Shown here piece by piece: positions 1 to 9,098 of a stretch of DNA of 64,000 bases. Origin of the DNA: Chytridium lagenaria (Eukaryota > Chytridiomycota > Chytridiomycetes > Chytridiales > Chytridiaceae); NCBI GenBank assembly GCA_025449115.1, contig JAHLKC010000173.1:1-64000 (forward strand), read 5' to 3'. Numbering within the stretch: the first letter of the stretch is position 1; each line of letters opens with the position of its first letter. The notes under the pieces were generated by a model. The model made no database searches. It was given only the letters and a program-made list of their open reading frames with translations, and was not told the origin of the DNA. The translations under genes and the position numbers were made by a program.

Positions 1-1258
1 ACGGTCTGAGGGTTTTGTGGTCATGATGGCCTTTAACCTTGCACGAATGTCGGATTTGACTTCAGGAGTGGATGACCCAGAGTCTGGCGCAGACTTTGAC
101 TTTATCTTGGAATCGGTAGATGTCGGCGTCTCCTCTATGACCACGTCACGGGCTATAGAATGTACACCCCACCCAACATGATTTCTAGCCTAAAATGAAA
201 TCAGCACAATTCAATATAAATGAGGTAATACCCTGACGCGGAAAGAAATGATCCCAGAAACGTTAGGCGTGAACTCGCATGAGGTTTCGGGGCAAACCCA
301 TGCTACACGCCAGCTTCCCTCCGCTGACCGCATCGACACCTCATACTCTAGAACCTTCCGAGTGTCCGAAAAAGCACAAGACCATGATGCGCAGACTTTC
401 TTGGTGGCGGATTTGTATTCAACATCTGGAATAGTTGGCTGAGCAGCTACAACAAGTGTCAATCAAGCAATCATAATATCTCAACACTCACGAAGCTCCG
501 CAAGTGCATGTTTCTTTCCGTTGGACGACCGTCTTTCGTCTTCCAAACCAAAGTCAGCAACAAATCAAAAACGAATGAATATACCTTTCACTGGCTCCTC
601 AATCCTAACTGACTTGCCACCAAGCTTTGGATACGCTCCAACAAACTTATTCAACGTCTTTGCATTCCCAAACACCCTTTTAGCTTCCTCCAACTCCCGC
701 GCTTCACCCTGAAACTCCCCCATAACACTCTCCGCAGTCTTCTGAATCTCCTGATCCATCTTTAATATGATCTCGTCCAGAAACCCATATTCTCGTTCAA
801 GCGCTCGCGCTTTCGCCCAAAGCTGTTCGGGTGTGTCCTGAACCAAAACATGAACAAAAACGTTGGAGGAAGGGTTTATTCTTACATTATATGTACTGAC
901 ATGCCTAACGTCTTCTTTTGACATGATGTAGTCGGTTTCAGCCTTTTCGGCGAGTTTGACGGCTTCTGTGAAGGAGGTTTGGAGTTGACGGCGCTTGGTG
1001 AGGGTTTCTTGGAGTTTGATGACGGTTGGGTTGGTTTTTAGGTTAAGGAGGGAGAGAACGTCTATCGATGGGACCTTTTGTGAATGTTAGAAGCCAGTCA
1101 TGAAGATGGGGTTGGGGGGTTACCGTTCTATGATGGTCTGGGGGTTGCTTGAGTGATGAGGTGGAGCGTTTGGTTGACATGGGGGTGGTGGTTGGGAGAG
1201 GGTCTGGGGAAGGAGGGATGTCGAGGGAGAGTTCTTCGACTTCTGTGATGATGACCAT
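1..1258 (-). CDS. coiled-coil plus fibronectin type III protein, C-terminus cut by window edge
   Basis: Five exons read on the minus strand: 1258-1124, 1074-886, 837-585, 446-232 and 189-1. All have GT-AG borders and keep one frame, which is still open at base 1. The start MVIITEVEEL follows no earlier in-frame ATG. Residues ~45-190 are charged and heptad-like (LTKRRQLQTSFTEAVKLAEK, then ALEREYGFLDEI), so a coiled coil is likely. Exons 4-5 encode one FN3-like beta sandwich: PTIPDVEY, then a central Trp (ASWSC), LEYEVSMR, and FRVRARNHVGWG, which is the typical FN3 G-strand region. No signal peptide is seen, so a cytoplasmic scaffold is more likely than a surface protein. The FN3 call is by pattern only and the cellular role is unknown. 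Confidence 0.6.
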
Positions 1259-1731
1259 GGTATCGTTTTGAGGTCCTTTAGTGTGATGACGTGTTTGATG
1301 TGGTTGATGATAGATTGCAATGCTGCTTGATGTGTAATGTCTTTGACGGACAAGTTCCTTAAGCTTTTTTGGACGCGGAGTTTTTTTTGGGCGTAGTTTT
1401 CGGTGTGGTGCTTTATTTTGTTTTGGCCCCTGGTAATGTTGAACTGTTGGATCGAGGATGGGGGTTTTGGGAAGATGTTTACGGCGATTGAAATGCCGCA
1501 CAGTTCGTGTTCGTTAGCAGGTGCATTATGGGTTTATTATCGGTAGAAGAGCAAGTCTGCGGGGAGTTCGTGATCATCGCTTTATTTTGATTGTAATTTT
1601 TTCATTCCATCCACACCCTTATCATGACTGCAAAGCTCATGCCTCCAGTTTTCTCTTAACGCTTCCTGACTCGCCATCAAACGTCACCTCCTCCAACACC
1701 GTCCTTAAAAAATCAATCCTCCCAGAAAAAA
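1259..1731. promoter_or_regulatory. divergent intergenic region
   Basis: These 473 bases separate two genes transcribed away from each other, so they must hold both promoters. The right part is pyrimidine-rich (about 1590-1725), like other 5' leaders in this window. I see no clear TATA box or operator. The antisense reading frames here are low-complexity. Confidence 0.4.
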
Positions 1732-2473
1732 ATGTCATCCATCCTCTTCCCACCCGACGCCTTTGGTCAAGTCCAAAAAGGCATCTACCGCACCAACATC
1801 CCCGACCCCCACTCCATCTCCTTCATCCGCACCCTCCATCTCCGTTCCGTCCTCATCCTCTCCCCCGAAGCCCCCACCCGCGCCTTTACAAGCTTTCTAG
1901 ACGAACACAACATCAAGCTGGTGACTCGACATTATAAGAAGGGTGTTTTTTAATCGGGAATAGAATCATTTAGGATTGAAATGCTGGAAACCGAATCAAG
2001 GATGGAGACCTGTTAGTGAGGAGCTTGTGAAGGAGGGGTTGGAGTTTGTGTTGAATGTGGAGAATCATCCGGTACTTGTGATGTGCACGTAAAGGATCCC
2101 TCGCATCCCTATTCTCTAAACCCTCTCAGCTCAGGTATTCATGAAACTGGTACATTCATAGGCTGTCTACGCCGTCTTCAAGGATGGAACTTTAACTCTG
2201 TAGTAGTAGAGGTAGATAAGCCAGATCCCTTTTTTTTTTCAGAAGAAAACGCTGAATGAACATTGTGTTTGTTTTGTTGTTTGTTTTTTTTTGCAGTATC
2301 AGTTTTACGCAGGAAGTAAAAGCCGACATATGAATGAACAGTTTATCGAGTTGTTTGATCTAGATCTTGTGACTGTGCCGACGAATGTTCCGAGTTGGTT
2401 TGCAGATGCGCAGAGGATGTTGAAGGAGGAGGAGGAGGAGTTGGATGCGGAGACACAGTTGCTGGATAGATAG
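1732..2473 (+). CDS. OCA4: OCA4-like atypical dual-specificity phosphatase family protein, probably catalytically dead
   Basis: Four exons (1732-1920, 1964-2088, 2130-2211, 2297-2473) give about 190 residues. The order of motifs is that of the fungal Siw14/Oca family: FPPDAFGQVQKGIYRTNIP, then LRSVLILSPE, then GLKCWKPNQGWRPVSEELV, then the active-site loop, then GCLRRLQGWN and NEQFIELFDLDLVTVP. The NEQFIELFD...DLV ending is what I associate with the Oca4 branch. The P-loop reads C-T-S-G-I-H-E-T-G. The arginine of the canonical C-x5-R is glutamate, so phosphate binding and catalysis should be lost. In yeast the Oca proteins work together in inositol-pyrophosphate-linked stress signalling, and catalytically dead members are known. 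Intron 1 (43 nt, gtgact donor) was placed by matching the family sequence. Confidence 0.78.
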
Positions 2474-2976
2474 AGCTGGAGATGAGGATGTTGATATTCT
2501 GGTCGGTAAACCTATGCGGTTGCTCGATGGATGGATGGAATTGGATGATAATTTAGATGCCATGCAGCAAGGCGAATGATAATTAATGTATTTACAGCAC
2601 CAGTGGAAAGAAATAGAATGTTCTTTTTGTTTATACCCATATATAATTGTAGAGATGGAATATGATTTTATTTATGTCATTTGGTACTATCTAGTACAAG
2701 GTATATACCTTGTTTGGAATATACCTACCAGTTACTAAGGGTTTGTCAGAAATGTCATGAAGGGAGAAGGCACCCTCCCTTCATTCACACCCCGACAAAT
2801 CTACCTATATTTAAATAGACCACAAACCTCACAAAAAAGCTCACGTCCTTCATTTCAAAAAAAAAAGAGAACGTCTCTTTCTCTCCACAACCACACTACA
2901 GCATACCACAACCACCCACCTAACCATCTACATACGCATACCCCATTCCAGCACTATCTTATACCCCTCCTCCATC
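2474..2976. other. intergenic region with a TATA-like leader
   Basis: It holds the 3' end of the OCA4-like gene and the promoter of the SH3 gene. A tatatttaaatag element lies near 2808, followed by a CA/CT-rich leader. The only plus-strand reading frame in it (2757-3053) is low-complexity and overlaps the next gene out of frame. Confidence 0.35.
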
Positions 2977-4906
2977 ATGTCATCCTGTTTTGCCCTTGCC
3001 GACTCTTCCATCTGCCAGATTCAACCTATCGCAACTGTCGCGCCTTTCCGTAGATCCCTCCAGCTGCCTCCATCATCATCACCATCACCATCACCATCAT
3101 CGTCTCTTCCAAGACCTTACATCAATCCAAGCTTTCTCACAACACTAGCCCAAGATGACGCCTTTTCTGCATTCGCCAACACGCCAGTAACATCTGCCAA
3201 GGGTATGGATGTAGCTATCGTCAATTGGATGACATCCATCACAAGCGTCATCTCCTGTGTAAACGTAAATATCACATCCCCTTTGCCTTTCCTATTCTTA
3301 CTCTTTATCAGGTCAACGCCACGTACATGCTCAACCTCCCTCAAGTCCCTCCCCCCACCTACCTATCAACAAGCATGTGCACCTTCATCGCATCCCGTGG
3401 CTCCTGTCCAACTACCATCAACGACTCCCCCCTCCCCATCCTCAACTCCAACTCTATCCCTCCACCGTGTCCAGATGTCTGCACAAGCATGAAATCCACC
3501 ATCGACGCTCTCACGGCTTTACTCGCAAAGGCGGAATCGGTGGGTCTACGAGCTCTTGGATCAAGATGTTCGTCTCAAGATACGCAGAGGGCAGTGTCGG
3601 GACTTCGGATCCTGAGTTCTGCTTGTGAGGCGAGTGTCACGAGTGAAGGATCGTGTGTGATTGCGAGAGTGGATCAAGACACGTGCGGTATGTCTTTACA
3701 CGCGTCTTCATCATCATCCCTTTTATTTTGTAGCGTACAGAAAATTAATGACTGAATATGTTTATAATAGGTCTTGGACCATCTGCACTCGCGTCCGACG
3801 TGGAAGCCTTCTGTGCCATTCCCTCCAACGCCGCATCCCCTTGCTGTCGCGCCATCCCGTCCGCATCTCCCCGTCCCAACACAAACACATCACCTCGGAA
3901 CCCTTCAAATCCCTCCACATCGCAACGCCAAACATCCAACCTTCCAACCTCTACCACCATCACGCTGAAAAATCCCGTCCCAACCACCCTCACCGCCTCC
4001 GGTTCAAGCCTCACAACCCTTCCCCTGCCCTCCAACACCCCTTCCCCAAACCGCACCCTCGTCATAGCCGCCTGCATCGTCTCAGGCCTCTTCCTCATCG
4101 CCTGCATCATCGCCATCCTCCTCTACCGTCGCAATATCCGTAAAACGGCTTGCGAAGAAAAAGGTAAACCCAACTTCCCTCTCGATAAAAGCGTGAAACC
4201 GACATGGCATAAGTATTCCAAGGCGGATGTCGATCAAGTCAAGGATTCAAAGTGGCGACAATCCTTGTTTGTAGGAAAGGAACGGACTTCGTCGCTTCCT
4301 AGAATTGAGAGGAACGAGAGTACGAGAAAAGGGTTGTTTGTGAACCTTGGTCGGAATGCATCACCGCGTACACCCTTGTTGAAAAGTCCACCACCACCTA
4401 AAAACGCCCTTTCCAAAGACATGATGTTTGCCAACGCCCTTCAAGGTATTCCCAACGTCGACACCCTCCCCACTCCCACCGACATCAAACCCAAACCCCC
4501 TCGTCTATCCTCCATTGGCGGCTCCATGTCTCTCACACGCAACCTCTCCCGTCTCTCCAACCCCTCCGACGCCTTCACCACCCAAAAGCTCCGTCCCAAC
4601 AAACATCTTCTTGGCAGAGAATTTGAAGAATCCGATGACGACGATGTGGTCGATTTTGATGTCAAAGGAGGGTGGAAGTTGAATAAACCGGAACGCGCAG
4701 AGGTCACGAGAGATTTTATTGGGGAACGTGGGGATGAGCTTTCGGTGGATGCGGGGGATACGGTGATTGTGAGGGTTGTGTTTGATGATGGATGGGGGTT
4801 TGGAACGAATGTGAGGACAAAGAAGGTTGGAGTTTTCCCTGTGTTTTGGATTAGACCGTTGGAGGAGGATTCGATGATTGCTGGAGGATTCGATGATTGC
4901 TGTTGA
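2977..4906 (+). CDS. single-pass membrane protein with C-terminal SH3 domain (Fus1-like architecture)
   Basis: Three exons (2977-3264, 3312-3687, 3771-4906) join in frame into about 600 residues. The N-terminal half contains many cysteines (CTFIASRGSC, CPDVCTSM, FCAIPS, PCCRAIP) and then a Ser/Thr/Pro stretch, as in an O-glycosylated ectodomain. A hydrophobic segment follows (IAACIVSGLFLIACIIAILL) and is capped by YRRNIRK, so the C-terminal half should be cytoplasmic. Near the C-terminus are an acidic patch (EESDDDDVVDFD) and an SH3 fold: VTRDFIGERGDELSVDAGD, DDGWGFGTN and VGVFPVFWI. Yeast Fus1 has the same order of parts and acts in cell fusion, but orthology is not shown. No clear signal peptide precedes the ectodomain, so the start could lie upstream, or the TM may act as a signal anchor. 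Confidence 0.75.
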
Positions 4907-5514
4907 ATGATGCTGTTTTTCCATTTTTTTATTTGGTGAAGGTATGAGGTTGTGGTCTCGCTTTTCTATCTCCATTATCATGTTTCGTTTAGCCTATCTA
5001 TAGACCTGTTCTTTTCCACCTTTTTTTCTTTTTTACCTTTCTTGTTTTTACGTATCTTTTTCGCATGCTCTTTCCCTCAACAACAACAGAAACAAACAAA
5101 ACAAATAAATGCATCTATCCATCGATCAAACACACAAGAATTGTCACCGCAAGATGAGGTTTGTCAGATGTGATTGCACGTGCCCCAAAAGGAAATCGAT
5201 CTTTTGTGAACATGTCCAGACAGCTGGATGCAGCAGAAATCAGAGAGAAAGAAAGAAAGAAAGAAAAAGGGTAAGCCTCAAAAGTTGGAGCTTGACATTT
5301 GCTGCAAGAAGGGCTTCCCTTTTGTTGCATTTTATTTATTTCACTGAAACTCGTACTCGATACTTTCAAAGTCTCATCAGCGTCAATAGAAAACCTCCGC
5401 CTGATAAAAAGGATAAACATTTTCTCTCACCTTTACCTCAAACCCACCATCATCCTGATAAACAAACAATCCACCTACCTAACACTCGCTGTATAAAAAA
5501 GACCTTCACAAAAC
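4907..5514. other. intergenic region with GAAA microsatellite
   Basis: It contains the 3' end of the SH3 gene, T-rich stretches and a short (GAAA)n tract near 5246-5268, then the leader of the long pyruvate kinase exon. I see no gene that I would defend. Confidence 0.3.
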
Positions 5515-7917
5515 ATGCTCGGTGGCAACAACATTCCAATGACTTCTTCATCGTCAACCCTCAATGGTAGCTCAGACTCTATCAACATGGACCATGTTGC
5601 TATCTTGAAGACACTCAAGAATAAACCGTCGTTCAGTGGAGGGTTCATGTCTTCCCCTTCTCTCTCCCGTGGCGTGCTTTCGTCGCAGTTGTCATCGGCT
5701 GGAATTGTTGGTGCACCTATGGCTGCATCGGATCAGTATCTCTCTAATGAAGGTATGTCATTTTCCTCTAATTATTGTGATCCCACATGCATGCATTGAA
5801 TGAGTGAACGAAGGATCAGTGCCTGACGGATGATGGATGTTGATGGATGAGGATGGATGGATGGATACAATGTCTTTTGGCATTAAAGTAGAAGAGGACG
5901 TTCGCTCGTTAACGTGCCGTGGGCTTCCTTCTCAAAAACCGGCTCATCGTCCAATCGATGTGGAATTTGATCTTCCGGGCTTATCTAAAAATTTGCTCAT
6001 TTCATATTCTGCCTCCTGCTGCTTTCTCCCCTGTGACGCTTGCTTGCCAGAGAGATTGCGTTAAACTAAACCTCACCTTTTATCGTTCTCTCGTCGTATC
6101 CCATCGTGCTCCTTTCAAAAACAACATTCCATCTCTATCCCACACCGCATCCGTCACATCCAACATCATGGTTCAACCATCAAAAGTTAACATCAAGTCC
6201 AAGATTATCTGCACCATCGGTGAGCTATTCACAGTCATCCTCATCTTGTTTCTGTTGTTGTTTGCATGTAATTGTATTGCATCCTTCTAACATGTGCATG
6301 CAGGGCCAAAGACCCAATCGGTCGAGATGCTTGGGAAGCTCGTTGAAGCTGGTATGAACGTTGCAAGAATGAACTTTTCTCACGGCAGCCATGAGGTGAG
6401 GAGACACTCATTATCCATTCAGCCTTTCACATAGTCCATTATCTAACCATGGTTATTCTCAAAATGCATCCAGTACCACGCCCAAACCATTGCCAACCTC
6501 CGCACCTACATCAGCAGCTGCAAACACCCCCGCACCGTCGCCATCCTTCTAGACACCAAGGGTCCCGAGATCCGCACCGGCAAACTCGAGGGCGGCAAAG
6601 ACGTGCAACTTGTTGCCGGCTCCACGTTCACCTTCCACAACGACATGTCCCGTCTCGGTGATGCCAGCCAAGTCGCCACCACTTACAGCTCCCTCTTCTC
6701 TACCGTCAACGTTGGTGACCGTGTTCTCGTTGATGACGGTCTCATTGGTACCATTGTCACTGAGATCCGCCCCGAGACGGGTGAGGTCGTTACCAGGATT
6801 GAGAATGACGGTTGGCTTGGCGAAACCAAGGGTGTAAACCTTCCAGGGAACCCTGTTGACCTCCCCGCCATCACCGAGAAGGATGCCGCCGATATTCGCT
6901 TTGGTGTTGAGCAGGGTGTCGATTTTATCGCCGCATCGTTTATCCGTAAAGCCGCTGATGTTCTTGAGATCCGTAACCTTATCCCAAGCACCATCAAGAT
7001 CATCTCCAAGATTGAATCTCAGGAAGGTCTCGACAACTTTGAAGAGATCCTTCAAGTTTCTGATGGGATCATGGTGGCGCGTGGCGACCTTGGTGTTGAG
7101 ATTCCTGTGGAGCAGGTCGCGAGATATCAGAAAATGATGATTCGGATGTGTAATGCTGCTGGGAAGCCTGTTATCACTGCCACCCAGATGCTTGAGTCTA
7201 TGATTGTTAACCCAAGACCGACGCGTGCGGAGGCTACCGATGTGGCTAATGCTATTTTGGATGGGTCTGACTGTGTCATGTTGTCTGGAGAGACTGCAAA
7301 GGGATCCCACCCCATTGCTGCTGTGGAGATGATGGGGAAGATTTGTAGGGAGGCCGAGGCCGATATCAATTATTCTGAATTGTATCCGGCCTTGAGGAGG
7401 CAGATCAAGTTGCCCATTAGCGTTCCTGAAGCTATTGCGTCTAGTGCTGGTATGTTTTCATTGTCTTTTCTTTCCACGTGAACGTTCTCTTCTAACGTAT
7501 TTCATATTACAGTCAAGACATCATGGGACGTTCACGCCGCGCTCATCATTGTTCTCACTCAGACTGGTAACACTGCACAAGCTATCTGCAAATACCGCCC
7601 CATCGCCCCCGTCCTCGCTGTCACCTCCTCTGAACAGGTTGCGAGGCAATGTCAAGTGCTTCGTGGCATCTACCCGCTTCTTGTGGACAACATGGGTGGG
7701 ACTGAGAACATTATTCACAGGGCGATGCTTTGGGGCATTAAGATGGGGATGGCGCATAAGGGTGACCCTGTGAGTTTATTTTGTCAAGTCCCCTCCGTCA
7801 TTTTTACTAACGGACTTTTTTTTTTCTTAGGTTGTCGTCACCTCTGGTGTCATTGAATCCGTCGCTGGTAGCACCAACATCATGAGAGTTCTTTCTTGTG
7901 TCGGCTTTGAGGTTTAG
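5515..7917 (+). CDS. PYK: pyruvate kinase
   Basis: This is the last step of glycolysis (phosphoenolpyruvate + ADP to pyruvate + ATP), in the cytosol. The core is encoded by exons 6168-6219, 6304-6395, 6474-7449, 7513-7769 and 7831-7917, about 487 residues and close to the usual 500. Diagnostic motifs are [33 protein letters not shown], the catalytic-lysine segment [21 protein letters not shown] and the family signature [13 protein letters not shown]. The C-terminal domain ends in SCVGFEV. The simplest start is ATG 6168 (MVQPSK), behind a CT-rich leader typical of highly expressed genes. An upstream exon, 5515-5752, ends with a good donor (G|GTATGT) and joins in frame to an AG at 6186. That would replace the first six residues with a 79-residue Ser-rich extension. 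No frame problems occur in the core. Confidence 0.95.
5753..6186 (+). promoter_or_regulatory. probable internal promoter / alternative first intron of pyruvate kinase
   Basis: If the upstream exon is used, this is a 434-nt intron, far longer than any other in the gene (61-84 nt). If it is not used, this is the promoter and leader of the short form, ending in a pyrimidine-rich stretch (about 6070-6160). The AG at 6186 has no strong polypyrimidine tract before it, which argues for the promoter role, but both could be true. Confidence 0.4.
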
Positions 7918-8242
7918 ATTATACTTCTATACCTTTTCTACTCCGCTCCCCCTCCCCCACCCTTTATTCCTCGCATAGACATTTCCCCATCCACTTCCCC
8001 CACCTGTTTATTTCATGTTGATGCCTCCTTTTCAATGTAATCATTGCTCCCCCCGCTCTTGTCCGTTCGAGACTTTTTGTGATCTCACGCTGTTCAAACA
8101 TCCAATCTTGCTTTTTTTGTTGCTGCGTTTCCGTTTTTTTTTTTGTTTTTTTTTGTTCAAATAAATCACTTGAGAATTGTTTTTTTTTCTTGTCGAGTTT
8201 TTTTTTGTCGTTTCTAAAACTTTGGTTTTTAAATTGCAATAG
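7918..8242. other. pyruvate kinase 3' region
   Basis: This is T-rich sequence with several runs of eight or more T and a possible branch/acceptor end (ttgcaatag) at 8234-8242. Nothing else is recognisable. Confidence 0.3.
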
Positions 8243-8533
8243 GATCCTGTCCCTACCATTATCCCGTTACCTGATCGTGAGGATTTGTCGCGTGAGCCAC
8301 CGCTTCTGCCTGTCACGTCGATGTCTGATGTGATCGGTGAGGGTGACTCTCTTGTTGAGCCAAACGTGGAAATGGAACTTTTCCCCGCTACGTCGACGTC
8401 TGCTGTGATCGGTGAGGGTGACTCTCCTGTGGCGCCAAACGTGGAAATGGAGAGTGGGAATACTGTGTTGGCGTCCCCTGTCAAACAGTCATTCTTTACG
8501 AGAAAGTTTGGCAAACTGTTTGGGAGGAAGTGA
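8243..8533 (+). CDS. small ORF or terminal exon with a duplicated 25-residue unit
   Basis: An open frame begins just after an AG at 8242 (a TAG stop occupies 8240-8242) and runs to the stop at 8531-8533. It reads DPVPTIIPLPDRED at the start and FFTRKFGKLFGRK at the end. The middle is two copies of a 75-bp unit (VIGEGDS..PNVEME), which keeps the frame. There is no in-frame ATG near the beginning, so if real it is a last exon whose first exon I cannot place, or an alternative 3' exon. The basic C-terminus is the only functional hint. I do not recognise the protein. Confidence 0.3.
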   Translation, partial: DPVPTIIPLPDREDLSREPPLLPVTSMSDVIGEGDSLVEPNVEMELFPATSTSAVIGEGDSPVAPNVEMESGNTVLASPVKQSFFTRKFGKLFGRK

Positions 8534-9098
8534 AAGGATGATTTTGTTGGTTATGGCGTGTATTTAGTTGGGTTTATAATAGCATTTTTTGCGCGTGTTT
8601 TTGGTGGGTTCCTGAATTGGAAGGGGTTCAAAATGGTGTATTGTAATGAAATGTTTTTTTATTTATTGTTGAGAATGACGTATACACTTTATAAGCTTTA
8701 CAGATCATTCGGCTTTTCACGAAAATGATGGCTTTCATTGTCGAAAAAGAGACTGGAACCAACAGACGGTGCCTATTTATTGACTTGTTGATATCAAACA
8801 CAACGTGTTATTACAATCCAGATGCAATATTCAGTAACTTTCCAGTAGTTGAACTAACCGTTGAGGTACAACAGAGGCGGTAAAAAGACTAAGATTTAAC
8901 GGCTGGCATCAAGAAAACATTTGGCAAAAAAGCTATCGTGATATAAGTTTTTTCAGAGTAACAACTTTCCTCACAAAAAAAAGAAACCGAGAATGATTGC
9001 AAAACATAGAGACAAAGCAGAGAAAAACAGAGGTCGAAAACTAGACAATTGTAGAAATAAAGAAAAAAGAAACAGTCATTTCAAAGGAATGGAATAGC
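8534..9098. other. convergent 3' intergenic region
   Basis: This AT-rich sequence lies between converging transcripts. I see no gene, repeat or structured RNA. Confidence 0.4.

Noticed and set aside
6549..7310. 253-codon minus-strand open frame
   Set aside because: It lies exactly antisense to the conserved core of pyruvate kinase and has no family features; it is a by-product of codon bias.
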